Shown one piece after another: positions 34,645 to 43,455 of a stretch of 64,000 nucleotides of DNA. Position 1 is the first letter of the stretch. Every line of letters starts with the position of its first letter. The notes beneath the pieces were generated by a model that saw only the letters and a program-made list of their open reading frames with translations, did no database searches and was not told the origin of the DNA. Position numbers and translations under genes: made by a program. This DNA comes from Alphaproteobacteria bacterium (lineage in GTDB: Bacteria > Pseudomonadota > Alphaproteobacteria > Rhodobacterales > Rhodobacteraceae), in contig JAUHWT010000001.1 in the NCBI GenBank assembly GCA_030427145.1, forward strand, positions 1 through 64,000, written 5' to 3'.

Positions 34645-36783
34645 GTGGAACCGCTCGTATCGCTGATACGCAGCTACAATCCCCAGTCAAATTCCGGGAT
34701 GATTGCCGAGGCCTATGCCTATGGCATGAAGATGCATGAGGGGCAGTTCCGCTCCTCCGGTGAGCCGTATTTCAATCATCCGATCGCCGTGGCCCTTCTG
34801 CTGGCTGAGCAGAAACTCGACGACGCCTCGATCATCACGGCCCTTTTGCACGACGTGATTGAGGATACCGGCTCGACCTGGTCCGAGATCGCCTCCCGCT
34901 TTGGCAATGAGGTCGCGACGCTGGTGGATGGGGTGACCAAGCTGACCAATCTGGAGCTGTCCTCCAAGGACAACGCCCAGGCCGACAATTTCCGCAAGCT
35001 GCTGATGGCCATGTCGAAGGACGTGCGCGTTCTGCTGGTCAAGCTGGCCGACCGTCTGCACAACATGCGCACCATCCGCCATCTGCGCCCCGAGAAGCAG
35101 AAGCGCAAGGCGCATGAGACCATGGATATCTTTGCGCCCCTGGCCGGTCGCATGGGTATGCAGTGGATGCGCGATGAGCTGGAGGATATTTCCTTCCGCG
35201 TTCTTAATCCTGACGGGCGCAAGTCGATCATTCGCCGTTTCATCAAGATGCGCAGCGAGTCCGGTGACGTGATTGCACGCATCACCGAGGACATTCGCAC
35301 CGTCCTGAAACAGGCCAATGTCGAGGCCGAGGTGTTCGGTCGCGAGAAGAAACCCTATTCCATCTGGCGCAAGATGGAGGAGAAGAACGAGAGCTTCTCA
35401 CGTCTGTCGGACATTTACGGCTTCCGCATCATAACCAACAGCCCGGTGGACTGCTACCTGGCGCTGGGGGCGGTTCACAAACGCTGGGCCGCGGTGCCGG
35501 GCCGGTTCAAGGACTATATCAGCCAGCCCAAATCCAACGGATACCGCTCGATTCACACTACGGTTTCCGGGCGCGACGGCAAGCGGGTGGAGATCCAGAT
35601 CCGCACCCATGAGATGCACACGGTGGCCGAGACGGGTGTTGCCGCGCACTGGTCCTATCGCGATGGGGTGCGGTTCGAGAACCCGTTTGCCGTGGACCCG
35701 TTCAAGTGGCTCGCCACCATCGCCGAGCGGTTTGAGCATGGCGAGGACAGCCAGGATTTCCTCGAACACGTCAAAATGGACATGTTCCAGGACCAGGTGT
35801 TCTGCTTCACGCCGAAGGGCATGGTGGTCAAACTGCCCCGTGGCGCGACGCCCATTGATTTTGCCTATGCCATTCACACGCGGATCGGCAATTCCTGCGT
35901 CGGCGCGAAGGTCGACAACAGCCGGGTGCCGCTCTGGACCAAGCTGCGCAACGGCCAGTCGGTGGAGATCATCCGCGCCGAGGGCCAGCGCCCCCAGGCG
36001 ACCTGGGAGGACATGGTCGTCACGGGCCGCGCCAAATCCGCCATCCGCCGCTCTCTGCGCGACGAGCGCAAGGCCACCTGGATCCGGCTGGGCCGCGAGA
36101 TCGCCCGTGTGGCGCTGAGCCGGGTGGGCAAGGAAAGCACCGACAAGGCGCTCGACACCGCCGCGCGGCGTCTGAGCCTGCATGACCGGGATGACGTTTT
36201 GGCCGGCCTGGGTTCGGCGGAACTGACGGGGCATGATCTCGTTGGGGCGCTCTACCCTGAGCTGTTGCGGGACAATGTTCTGCCAACGCTGGATGATAAC
36301 GCCTCGCCGGTGGTGATTGGTCTGGAGTCCGGCCAGGAGGGTCGCCCCGCGCCCTGCTGCAACCCGATCCCGGGCGAGCGCATCGTTGGCATCGCCACCC
36401 GCGGCAAGGGCGTGATGATCCACGCGATCGACTGCGCCGAACTGGTGGAGGTCGAGGATGAACCCGTGCGCTGGCTCGACCTGCGCTGGGGTCCGGGCCA
36501 TGACCGCGCCGATCACGAGGTCCGGATCGAGATGATCATGGCCAACGGAACGGGCGTGCTGGGACGCATCTGCACACTGATTGGCGAGCAGAGATCGAAC
36601 ATCGTGGATATCCGGTTTCTGGACCGCAAACCGGATTATTTCAGATTATTCATTGATATCTCCGTCCGCGATATGGAACACCTGACCAATGTGTTAACGG
36701 CGATCGACGCCGATTCGGACATTGCGGAGGTACATCGGCATCGCGCAGCGGCACCGGTACAGAACCGGACCACGACTGATTAG
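34645..36783 (+). CDS. rsh: Bifunctional (p)ppGpp synthetase/hydrolase (RelA/SpoT homologue)
   Basis: 712-residue Rsh, the single long stringent-response enzyme of alphaproteobacteria. The HD hydrolase domain is intact (FNHPIAVALLLAEQK, LLHDVIEDTG, KLADRLHNMRTI). The synthetase domain follows (VFGREKKPYSIWRKM, DIYGFRIITNSPVDCY, ISQPKSNGYRSIHTTV). Then come a TGS domain (about 390-450, KLPRGATPIDFAYAIHTRIG) and a C-terminal ACT domain (about 635-705). The first codon is GTG at 34645; the exact start is uncertain by a few codons. It follows rpoZ by 68 bases and precedes DUF2062, pdxJ and acpS. Confidence 0.94.
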   Translation: MEPLVSLIRSYNPQSNSGMIAEAYAYGMKMHEGQFRSSGEPYFNHPIAVALLLAEQKLDDASIITALLHDVIEDTGSTWSEIASRFGNEVATLVDGVTKLTNLELSSKDNAQADNFRKLLMAMSKDVRVLLVKLADRLHNMRTIRHLRPEKQKRKAHETMDIFAPLAGRMGMQWMRDELEDISFRVLNPDGRKSIIRRFIKMRSESGDVIARITEDIRTVLKQANVEAEVFGREKKPYSIWRKMEEKNESFSRLSDIYGFRIITNSPVDCYLALGAVHKRWAAVPGRFKDYISQPKSNGYRSIHTTVSGRDGKRVEIQIRTHEMHTVAETGVAAHWSYRDGVRFENPFAVDPFKWLATIAERFEHGEDSQDFLEHVKMDMFQDQVFCFTPKGMVVKLPRGATPIDFAYAIHTRIGNSCVGAKVDNSRVPLWTKLRNGQSVEIIRAEGQRPQATWEDMVVTGRAKSAIRRSLRDERKATWIRLGREIARVALSRVGKESTDKALDTAARRLSLHDRDDVLAGLGSAELTGHDLVGALYPELLRDNVLPTLDDNASPVVIGLESGQEGRPAPCCNPIPGERIVGIATRGKGVMIHAIDCAELVEVEDEPVRWLDLRWGPGHDRADHEVRIEMIMANGTGVLGRICTLIGEQRSNIVDIRFLDRKPDYFRLFIDISVRDMEHLTNVLTAIDADSDIAEVHRHRAAAPVQNRTTTD

Positions 36784-36830
36784 TGATTTCCTGCCAGGGT
36801 GTGCAGGGAACGGAGAATCATTGCGGATCC

Positions 36831-37520
36831 ATGGTATTTAAACGGCGCAACAAGCTGGGAATTGGCCGTCGGCTGCTTCATTTCGTTGCCCCGCCAAAGG
36901 GGTGGCGGCGCGGCGTGGAATATATTGGCCATCGCCTGCGCCGTCTGCCCGACACGCCGCATCGCATTGCCGTTGGTCTCGCCTGTGGCACTTTCGTGTC
37001 GTTTACGCCGCTCTTTGGGCTGCACTTTTTTCTTTCCATGGGGCTTGCGCGTTTATTGGGCGGCAACATCCTGGCGAGCCTGCTCGGCACGTTTTTTGGC
37101 AATCCGCTGACCTTTCCGCTGATCGCGTCCTTCTCGCTCGGCTTCGGTCGCCGCATCCTGGGTCATGGGCTGTCGGGTCGGGATTTCTCGCGCGTCACGG
37201 ATGCCTTTGCAGAGTTTTTCATCGGCCTGTGGGAGAGTTTCTGGAGCATTTTCGGCTACGGTGATGCGCAGTGGGGCAAGGTCATGCTCTTCATGGAGGA
37301 CATTCTGTTCCCCTATCTGATCGGTGGGCTTCTGCCCGGTGTGATCTGTGCCGTCGCGGTGTATTTCATCTCGAGACCCATTATTGTCACCTGGCAGACC
37401 CGCCACCGCGCCCGGGCCCTTAAAATTGCCGCGATGAAGCGCAAACAGCGCAAATCCCCGAGTGACGGCGTCTCCCGGCAGTCCTATGTTGGCAAGAAGA
37501 AAAAACCCGTCACCGGATAG
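36831..37520 (+). CDS. DUF2062 domain-containing membrane protein
   Basis: 229-residue membrane protein with the DUF2062 pattern. After a basic N-terminus come DTPHRIAVGLACGTFVSFTPLFGLHFFLSMGLARLL (in short segments), NILASLLGTFFGNPLTFPLIA, and a last helix LIGGLLPGVICAVAVYF. The Lys/Arg-rich C-terminus is presumably cytoplasmic. Function unknown. Its position between rsh and pdxJ is conserved in Rhodobacterales. The start at 36831 is chosen over an upstream frame of 16 unconserved codons. Confidence 0.88.
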   Translation: MVFKRRNKLGIGRRLLHFVAPPKGWRRGVEYIGHRLRRLPDTPHRIAVGLACGTFVSFTPLFGLHFFLSMGLARLLGGNILASLLGTFFGNPLTFPLIASFSLGFGRRILGHGLSGRDFSRVTDAFAEFFIGLWESFWSIFGYGDAQWGKVMLFMEDILFPYLIGGLLPGVICAVAVYFISRPIIVTWQTRHRARALKIAAMKRKQRKSPSDGVSRQSYVGKKKKPVTG

Positions 37521-37532
37521 GGATTGAAGAGA

Positions 37533-38315
37533 ATGCCGCCTGCAAAACCATTGGGCCGACTTCGGCTCGGTGTGAATATCGATCACGTCGCAACTGTCCG
37601 CAATGCCCGTGGGGGCCCCTGGCCCGACCCGGTCCGCGCCGCAAAAGCCGCCGAGGCGGCGGGGGCGGATGGCATCACCGCGCATCTGCGCGAGGACCGC
37701 CGTCACATCACGGACACGGATATTGACGCGCTGGTGGAAAACCTCTCGGTGCCGCTCAACCTGGAGATGGCCGCGACTGAGGAGATGCAGGCCATTGCGC
37801 TGCGCCACAAACCCCATGCGGTCTGCATCGTGCCGGAAAAGCGCGAGGAACGCACCACCGAGGGCGGGCTGGAAGTGGCGCGTGAGGAAAACCACCTGGC
37901 CCATTTTATCGCGCCGCTGCGCGAGGTGGGCTGCCGTGTGTCGATCTTTATCGCGGCCGACCGGCGCCAGATCGAGGCCGCCCACCGCATCGGCGCGCCG
38001 GTGATCGAGCTCCATACCGGTGCCTATTGCGAGCATGACATTGCCGGTGACATTGAGGCCCGCGACGCGGAACTGGAACGCCTGCGCGAGATGGCGACAT
38101 TCGCCAGTTCGCTGGGGCTGGAGGTTCATGCGGGCCATGGCCTGACCTTCGACAATGTCAAACCGGTCGCGGCCTTTCCGGAGGTTATGGAGCTGAATAT
38201 CGGCCATTTCCTGGTGGGCGAGGCGATTTTCAGCGGCCTCGATGGCTCGATCCGGCAGATGCGCGCCCTGATGGACGAGGCCCGGGCGGAGGCATTCGGG
38301 GACGCGTCCGCGTGA
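37533..38315 (+). CDS. pdxJ: Pyridoxine 5'-phosphate synthase
   Basis: 260-residue PdxJ TIM barrel, which condenses deoxyxylulose 5-phosphate with 3-amino-2-oxopropyl phosphate to form pyridoxine phosphate. Motifs: [75 protein letters not shown] and [17 protein letters not shown]. The ATG at 37533 follows GAAGAGA; a TTG three codons upstream is the alternative. The stop overlaps the acpS start (GTGA). Confidence 0.96.
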   Translation: MPPAKPLGRLRLGVNIDHVATVRNARGGPWPDPVRAAKAAEAAGADGITAHLREDRRHITDTDIDALVENLSVPLNLEMAATEEMQAIALRHKPHAVCIVPEKREERTTEGGLEVAREENHLAHFIAPLREVGCRVSIFIAADRRQIEAAHRIGAPVIELHTGAYCEHDIAGDIEARDAELERLREMATFASSLGLEVHAGHGLTFDNVKPVAAFPEVMELNIGHFLVGEAIFSGLDGSIRQMRALMDEARAEAFGDASA

Positions 38316-38716
38316 TTATCGGCATCGGCTCCGACCTCGCCAATATCGACCGGATCGCCGGGACCATCGAGCGGTTCGGCGACCGGTTCATCAACCGGGT
38401 TTTCACCGAGCGCGAACAGGCCACCGCCAACCGCAGGCGGGAAACCATCGCCACCTACGCCAAACGCTGGGCGGCCAAGGAGGCCTGCTCAAAAGCGCTT
38501 GGCACCGGGTTGCGTATGGGCATTTCGTGGAAGGACATGGGTGTCGTGAACCTGCGCACGGGCCAGCCCACCATGGAGCTGACCGGCTGGGCATACGACC
38601 GCATGTACGCCCTCATGCCCCCCGGCCACACCCCACACATGCACGTCACCATCACCGACGACCACCCCTGGGCACAGGCGTTCGTGGTCCTGGAGGCGCT
38701 TCCGCCCAATAAATGA
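38312..38716 (+). CDS. acpS: Holo-[acyl-carrier-protein] synthase
   Basis: 134-residue AcpS, which attaches phosphopantetheine to acyl-carrier protein. It begins GTG ATT ATC and shows [14 protein letters not shown] (metal site), [32 protein letters not shown], and [21 protein letters not shown]. The last codons (PPNK and the TGA stop) lie inside the lead-in of hairpin repeat copy B. In relatives lepB follows directly; here it is 9 kb away on the minus strand. Confidence 0.94.
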   Translation: MIIGIGSDLANIDRIAGTIERFGDRFINRVFTEREQATANRRRETIATYAKRWAAKEACSKALGTGLRMGISWKDMGVVNLRTGQPTMELTGWAYDRMYALMPPGHTPHMHVTITDDHPWAQAFVVLEALPPNK

Positions 38717-38799
38717 GGGCGGCGCCTGACCCTGGTGGGTGCGATAGCGCCCTCCTGGCGGAGGGTCGGGCGCTGCCCGGCGTTGCCGCCAGGCGGGAC
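38703..38799 (+). repeat. Double-hairpin interspersed repeat, copy B
   Basis: About 97 bp in plus orientation, inverted relative to copy A. It starts with CGCCCAATAAATGAGGGC, which contains the acpS stop. It then has the outer stem GGGCGGCGCC...GACCC with GGGTC...GGCGCTGCCC (only G-T wobble differences), an inner hairpin GGTGCGATAGCGCC-like, and the second hairpin GCCCGGCG/CGCCAGGC ending in GGGAC. It lies between acpS and the proline-racemase-family gene. Confidence 0.85.
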
Positions 38800-38853
38800 G
38801 GTTGACGGGTTTCGACCTGGATCAGCGCCCTGGAGATTGCGGCAGTTTTTGCG

Positions 38854-39882
38854 TTACCGCGCGCCCCAGGTGTCGGAGAGGCGGTAGCCTTCGGGCCAGG
38901 GGTCGTCGGGGTCGAGCATGTGCTGGTGGGTGCCGGTGATCCAGCCGCGACCGGAGATTTCGGGGTGGATGGCGGGGGTGTCGCCGACCCGGGTTTCACT
39001 GAGGATTTTGCCCTGAAATGTTGAGCCGATGAGCGAGCGGACGTGCAGGCGGTCGCCGGTTTTCATGACGCTGCGGGCGTGGAGCGTGGCCATGCGGGCG
39101 GAAAGGGCGGTGCCGGTAGGGGAGCGGTCAATTTTGCCTGGGCGGATGGCGACGGCGGCGGCGGTCTCATAGCCCTGCGCGCCTTCGGTCAGGGGGCCGG
39201 CGAAAAGGCAGAAGGAGATGTGGCGCCAGTCGGGGTTTTCGGGGTGGTCAAAGCCGAGTTGGGCGTTGGCGGCGGCGGTGATCCGCACGCCGAGACGGGC
39301 GAGGTCGTGGGCCTCGTCGGGGGTTAGAAAGAAGCCCAGTTTTTCGGCGTCCACGATCACGAAACTGTCGCCGCCATAGGCCGTGTCGACGGTGAGGGTG
39401 CCGAGGGTTTCGACCTCGAGTGGTGCGTCGAGGCGGGAGGCGAAGGAAGGCAGGTTGCGGACGTGGATGCGTTCGGCCTTGCCGTTGCGGCATTCGGCGC
39501 GGACGCGGACGAGACCGCCGGGGGCCTCGAGCACCAGGTGGGTTTCGGGTTCGGACATGGGGATGATGCCGCTGTCGAGCAGGACGGTTGAGACGCAAAT
39601 GGAGTTGGAGCCGGACATGGGCGGGGTGTCCTCGGGCTCCATAATGATGAAGGCGGCCTGGGCCTCGGGGTGTTTGGGCGGGACGAGCAGGTTCACATGG
39701 CGGAAGACGCCGCCGCGGGGTTCGTTGAGGACGAAATTGCGCAAGGCGCCGTCGCGGGCGATCCAGCGGCTTTGCTCCCAGATGGTGTCGCCGGGCGGCG
39801 GGGTGACGCCGCCGACGATGACGTCCCCCACCTCGCCCTCGGCGTGGCAGGAGATGGTATGGATGGTTTTGGTGCTGCGCAT
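38854..39882 (-). CDS. Proline racemase family protein (hydroxyproline epimerase/dehydratase-like)
   Basis: 342-residue diaminopimelate-epimerase-fold protein of the proline racemase family. The ATG at 39882 has GGGAGA upstream and gives [25 protein letters not shown]. In racemases and 4-hydroxyproline epimerases the two catalytic residues are cysteines (MCGHG and SPCGTG). Here the equivalent places read MSGSNS and DRSPTGTA, with Ser and Thr. Trans-3-hydroxyproline dehydratases have Cys/Thr, so this Ser/Thr pair is neither common type. The enzyme may be a dehydratase or a variant of unknown activity. No hydroxyproline catabolic genes adjoin it. The gene is bounded by repeat B on one side and a hairpin cluster on the other. 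Confidence 0.82.
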   Translation of the reverse strand: MRSTKTIHTISCHAEGEVGDVIVGGVTPPPGDTIWEQSRWIARDGALRNFVLNEPRGGVFRHVNLLVPPKHPEAQAAFIIMEPEDTPPMSGSNSICVSTVLLDSGIIPMSEPETHLVLEAPGGLVRVRAECRNGKAERIHVRNLPSFASRLDAPLEVETLGTLTVDTAYGGDSFVIVDAEKLGFFLTPDEAHDLARLGVRITAAANAQLGFDHPENPDWRHISFCLFAGPLTEGAQGYETAAAVAIRPGKIDRSPTGTALSARMATLHARSVMKTGDRLHVRSLIGSTFQGKILSETRVGDTPAIHPEISGRGWITGTHQHMLDPDDPWPEGYRLSDTWGAR

Positions 39883-39935
39883 TTGGGTCTCCCGGTTTGG
39901 CGGGAGGGTTGCCTGGGTGGGTGTGGGCGTCAAGC

Positions 39936-40025
39936 GGCACGGAATCCAGGGGCGAAGCCCCGCCGTGCCTGCGCCGGACCGGCCGGAAGGGCCGGCGCAT
40001 TTGGGGTGGAACCGCGCGAGTGCGG
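39936..40025. repeat. Cluster of three hairpins between fmt and the racemase-family gene
   Basis: Three successive inverted repeats. First, GGCACGG (39936) pairs with CCGTGCC (39963-39969), enclosing GGGGC-GAA-GCCCC. Second, TGCGCCGG (39970) pairs with CCGGCGCA (39992-39999), with an inner CCGG palindrome. Third is a weak CCGCGC/TGCGG arm pair at about 40012-40025. The sequence differs from copies A-C but has a similar nested layout. It could terminate the def-fmt transcript or be another repetitive element. The gap 39883-40117 contains nothing else I recognise. Confidence 0.6.
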
Positions 40026-40117
40026 AGCGAAGAGGTACAGGACGCCATAAAAACGCGTCACCCAGGCGTGGGACGCGCCACCCCCCGGTCCGACTCAGGC
40101 ACGGCTGTCGTCAGGTT

Positions 40118-41026
40118 TCAGCTAAACGTCGCACCCGTTGGCACTGGAAACCCGCGCAGGAAATCGCCGGTGTCGGCGGCGCCCTTGCCGGCGCGCTGAA
40201 GGCGGAGGAGCTGGACGGCGCCGTCGCCGCAGGCCACGGTGAGGCTTTCGTCGAGGACCTGGCCGGGGGTACCGGTGCCGTCGGCGATGCGGCTCAACAG
40301 GAGTTTGACGCGGGTGCCGTCGATTTCGGTCCAGGCACCTGGGAACGGGGCGAGGCCGCGGATCTGGCGGTCGACTTCGATCGCCGGGCGGGTCCAGTCG
40401 ATGCGGGCCTCGGCCTTGTCGATTTTGTGGGCGTAGGTGACGCCTTCCGCGGGCTGTGGTTCGGGCGTGAGGCTGTCGAGGCGGGCGAGTGTGTCCACGA
40501 TCAAGCCCGCGCCGATGGAGGCGAGGCGGTCGTGGAGGCTACCGGCGGTGTCGTCGGGCGCGATGGGGGTGGCCTCGCGGGTGAGGACGGGGCCGGTGTC
40601 GAGGCCCGCTTCCATCTGCATGATGCAGACGCCGCTTTCCGCATCTCCGGCCATAATCGCGCGCTGGATGGGGGCAGCGCCGCGCCAGCGGGGGAGAAGC
40701 GAGGCGTGGATGTTCAGACAGCCGCGTTGGGGTGCGTCGAGCACGGCCTGGGGGAGGATCAGGCCATAGGCGACGACCACGGCGGCTTCGGCGTTGAGGT
40801 CGGAGAGGGCCTTTTGCTCCTCGGGCGATTTCAGGCTGACGGGGCAGCGCACGGGCAGGCCCAGGACCTCGGCGCGTTGATGTACCGGAGAGGGGCGCGG
40901 TTTTTTGCCACGACCGGCGGGACGCGGGGGCTGGCTGTAGACGCAGGCGATCTCGTGGCCCGCATCGACCAGGGCGTCGAGAATGGTGACGGAAAAATCC
41001 GGGGTGCCCATGAAGATCAGGCGCAT
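40118..41026 (-). CDS. fmt: Methionyl-tRNA formyltransferase
   Basis: 302-residue Fmt, which formylates initiator Met-tRNA with 10-formyl-tetrahydrofolate. It starts [40 protein letters not shown], with [14 protein letters not shown], the catalytic Asn/His region [22 protein letters not shown] and Asp in GLDTGPVL. The C-terminal beta domain has [26 protein letters not shown]. It is 27 bases downstream of def, the standard def-fmt pair. Confidence 0.96.
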   Translation of the reverse strand: MRLIFMGTPDFSVTILDALVDAGHEIACVYSQPPRPAGRGKKPRPSPVHQRAEVLGLPVRCPVSLKSPEEQKALSDLNAEAAVVVAYGLILPQAVLDAPQRGCLNIHASLLPRWRGAAPIQRAIMAGDAESGVCIMQMEAGLDTGPVLTREATPIAPDDTAGSLHDRLASIGAGLIVDTLARLDSLTPEPQPAEGVTYAHKIDKAEARIDWTRPAIEVDRQIRGLAPFPGAWTEIDGTRVKLLLSRIADGTGTPGQVLDESLTVACGDGAVQLLRLQRAGKGAADTGDFLRGFPVPTGATFS

Positions 41027-41053
41027 TTTGGTTCCCCCCTGCCCGTTTCAGGT

Positions 41054-41575
41054 TCAGGCGCGTGTGCGCTCTTTTTTGACCTTCTTCATCTTGGACATGA
41101 TCATGCGGCGTTTTACCGGGCCGAGATAGTCCACAAAGAGCTTGCCGTTGAGATGGTCGATCTCGTGCTGGGCGCAGACGGCCCAGCGGTCGCCGAATTC
41201 CTGCTCGTGGACCTGGCCGTCAAGCCCAAGCCAGCGCAGGCGGATGCGTTCAGGGCGCGTGACATCCTCGAAAATGTCGGGGATGGAGAGGCAGCCCTCC
41301 TCGCTGGTCTCAAGTTCCTCGGACGTCCAGGTGATCTCGGGGTTGAGGATGACCATCGGGTTTGGTTCCTCATCCTCGCCGGTGGCGCAGTCCATGACGA
41401 AAACGCGCTTCATCACGCCGATCTGGGGCGCGGCGAGGCCGATGCCGGGCGCGTCATACATGGTTTCGAGCATGTCATCGCCAAGGCGGCGGATGTCATC
41501 GGTTACCCCGTCAACCGGTTCTACGGTTTTGCGGAGGCGGGGATCGGGTACCAGCAGGATCTGTCTCAGGGCCAT
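41054..41575 (-). CDS. def: Peptide deformylase
   Basis: 173-residue peptide deformylase, which removes the N-formyl group added through Fmt. The three motifs are intact: GIGLAAPQIG, EEGCLSIPDI with the metal Cys, and CAQHEIDHLNGKLFVDYL with the two metal His and catalytic Glu. The C-terminus is lysine/arginine-rich (KRRMIMSKMKKVKKERTRA). The ATG at 41575 gives the family-typical short N-terminus. It is divergent from patB. Confidence 0.96.
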   Translation of the reverse strand: MALRQILLVPDPRLRKTVEPVDGVTDDIRRLGDDMLETMYDAPGIGLAAPQIGVMKRVFVMDCATGEDEEPNPMVILNPEITWTSEELETSEEGCLSIPDIFEDVTRPERIRLRWLGLDGQVHEQEFGDRWAVCAQHEIDHLNGKLFVDYLGPVKRRMIMSKMKKVKKERTRA

Positions 41576-41667
41576 GAGCGCGATTTAGGGCATGGTGGCC
41601 CCCTTGACAAGACACGGCGCGGCCATACCCATGGCCGCAAACCCGTTTCAACCGGACAGGATCACCA

Positions 41668-42840
41668 ATGTACGACTTTGACGAGGAAATCGACAGGTAC
41701 AACACCCATTCCCAGAAATGGGACGGAATGGAGGACGCGTATGGCGTTTCTCCGGAGGACGGCCTGGCCATGTGGGTGGCGGAGATGGATTTCCGGCCGC
41801 CAAAAGAGGTCAATGACGTGGTCATGGAGGCGGCAAGGCACGGGATTCACGGGTATTTTGCCAAACCGGAGGAGTACCTGGCGTCGATCACCGGATGGAT
41901 GGAACGGCGGCATGGCTGGACCGTGCAGCCGCGCGAGATTGCCTCGGTGCACGGGATTGTCGCCGGTGTGGGCAAGGCCCTGCGCGCCTATTCCGAGCGG
42001 GGCGACGGGATCATTCTGTTCACGCCGGTCTATCATGCCTTCGCGCGGGTGATTAAGGCCAACAAACGCGAGGTTGTGGAATCTCCGCTTGAGCTGCGCG
42101 ACGGGCGGTTTGAGATGAACCTGGAACGGCTGGAGGCGAACCTGACAGGGCGGGAGAAGATGGTGATTTTCTGCTCGCCGCACAATCCGGGTGGACGTGT
42201 CTGGTCGCGGGACGAGCTGCGAGCGGTGGCCGCGTTCTGTGAGAAGCATGACCTCGTGCTGGTGTCCGATGAGATCCACCACGATCTGGTGTTTCCCGGT
42301 GAGAAGCATATCCCAATGGTTTTGGCCGCGCCGGAGCAGATTGACCGGACGGTGATGATGTCGGCCACCACGAAGGCGTTCAACATTGCCGGTGCGCTGA
42401 CCGGGAATGTCATCATTCAGGACGACAGTCTGCGCCGGAAGTTCGACACGGACCATTCGGCCACGGGCAAGTCGATGAACCGGATTGGCGCGTTGATGGC
42501 CACGGCGGCTTATCAGCACGGGGATGAATGGCTGGATGCGCTTTGCCCCTATCTGGCGCGGAATGCGGAGGTGTTTCGCGAAGGGGTCGAGGCCATCCCT
42601 GGGGCGAAAGTGCATCCGATGCAGGGCACGTACCTGGCCTGGGCCGATTTCAGCGGCACGGGCATGGAGAACGCCGAGATCGTGCGGCGTTTTCAGGAAG
42701 ATGCGAAGATCGCGGCGAGCCATGGTCCGGATTTTGGCACCGGTGGCGCGCAGTGCATGCGGGTTAATATCGGCACGACCCGGGAGCGGGTTGAGGAGGC
42801 GGTCAGCCGGCTTCAGCGGGCGTTTGGGGATTTGCAGTAG
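41668..42840 (+). CDS. patB: MalY/PatB family aminotransferase class I/II, cystathionine beta-lyase-like
   Basis: 390-residue PLP enzyme of the MalY/PatB group, typically a C-S beta-lyase acting on cystathionine or cysteine conjugates. It begins FDEEIDRYNTHSQKWDGM and has WVAEMDFRPPKEV, TPVYHAFARVIKANKREVVESPL, FCSPHNPGGRVW, DEIHHDLVFPGEKHIPM and the PLP lysine in SATTKAFNIAGALTGNVI. The C-terminal arginine region is QCMRVNIGTTRERVEEAV. The family may also carry regulatory roles, as MalY does in E. coli. Repeat copy C begins 62 bases after its stop. Confidence 0.92.
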   Translation: MYDFDEEIDRYNTHSQKWDGMEDAYGVSPEDGLAMWVAEMDFRPPKEVNDVVMEAARHGIHGYFAKPEEYLASITGWMERRHGWTVQPREIASVHGIVAGVGKALRAYSERGDGIILFTPVYHAFARVIKANKREVVESPLELRDGRFEMNLERLEANLTGREKMVIFCSPHNPGGRVWSRDELRAVAAFCEKHDLVLVSDEIHHDLVFPGEKHIPMVLAAPEQIDRTVMMSATTKAFNIAGALTGNVIIQDDSLRRKFDTDHSATGKSMNRIGALMATAAYQHGDEWLDALCPYLARNAEVFREGVEAIPGAKVHPMQGTYLAWADFSGTGMENAEIVRRFQEDAKIAASHGPDFGTGGAQCMRVNIGTTRERVEEAVSRLQRAFGDLQ

Positions 42841-42902
42841 GGATTTTTGGGGGGCCATTTAGAGAAATAACCCCAAATGCTAGGCCGTTTCTCTCCGGTG
42901 TC

Positions 42903-42995
42903 CGCCCAAGAAACAAGGGCAGCGCCGGACCTGGGGGCGCGAATGCGCCTCCTGGGGGAGGTTCGGCGCAGCCCGGCGTAAACGCCGGGCGGGAC
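42903..42995 (+). repeat. Double-hairpin interspersed repeat, copy C
   Basis: About 93 bp in plus orientation. Lead-in CGCCCAAGAAACAAGGGC, outer stem GGGCAGCGCCGGACCT pairing with AGGTTCGGCGCAGCCC (one mismatch and one G-T), inner GGCGC-GAAT-GCGCC, then a perfect hairpin GCCCGGCG-TAAA-CGCCGGGC and terminal GGGAC. It lies between patB and the DUF1127-like gene, whose stop is 18 bases further on. Confidence 0.85.
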
Positions 42996-43013
42996 AATTT
43001 AGATGGGCGCGCC

Positions 43014-43349
43014 TCAATTTGGATAGATGTGTCTCGATTGCGGCCTGCCTTTCCCTCTCGTCAGCATCTCAGCCTCCGCGATCCGGCGTTTTTTGGCGGT
43101 GTCGTGGAGCCATTGCGCGGCATTGATGTGAATGGGCAGCATCGCGGCCTGGGTGACCTCGGCCCGGGTGACGCCAATATCGTCGAGCATCCGGTCGCTG
43201 AGGCGGACCGTGCGACGAAAGGCGTGGCGGGCGGCGATCTGGTCCGGGGTTGGGCCCATGCGGGAGGCACCGGCAAAAAAGCGGCGGGCGAATGCGCGGA
43301 TGGACGGGATTTCAAAGCGTCCGGCGGGGGCGGTTGGGATGAAGGTCAT
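43014..43349 (-). CDS. DUF1127-like small protein
   Basis: 111-residue protein. The ATG at 43349 follows AGGAGACCACC. The central segment HAFRRTVRLSDRMLDDIGVTRAEVTQAA matches the DUF1127 core (LSDRxLxDIGL-type motif), with an unusually long N-terminal part (about 50 residues) and a basic C-terminus. Short DUF1127 proteins are RNA-binding or regulatory in alphaproteobacteria; whether that holds for this longer form is unknown. It is divergent from the LysR-type regulator gene, with 106 bases between, suggesting possible control by it. Confidence 0.75.
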   Translation of the reverse strand: MTFIPTAPAGRFEIPSIRAFARRFFAGASRMGPTPDQIAARHAFRRTVRLSDRMLDDIGVTRAEVTQAAMLPIHINAAQWLHDTAKKRRIAEAEMLTRGKGRPQSRHIYPN

Positions 43350-43455
43350 GGTGGTCTCCTTTGTGATGGGACCAACATGAGCCAAAGGTATTGATCAATC
43401 AAACGAATAGGACTTATGCTACCTGTCAGAGATTCTGATAGATAGGAGATGCGCC

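Noticed and set aside
39383-42052. 889-codon open frame on the plus strand across the racemase, fmt and def genes
   Set aside because: It runs antisense to three well-identified genes; only its far end overlaps patB in another frame.
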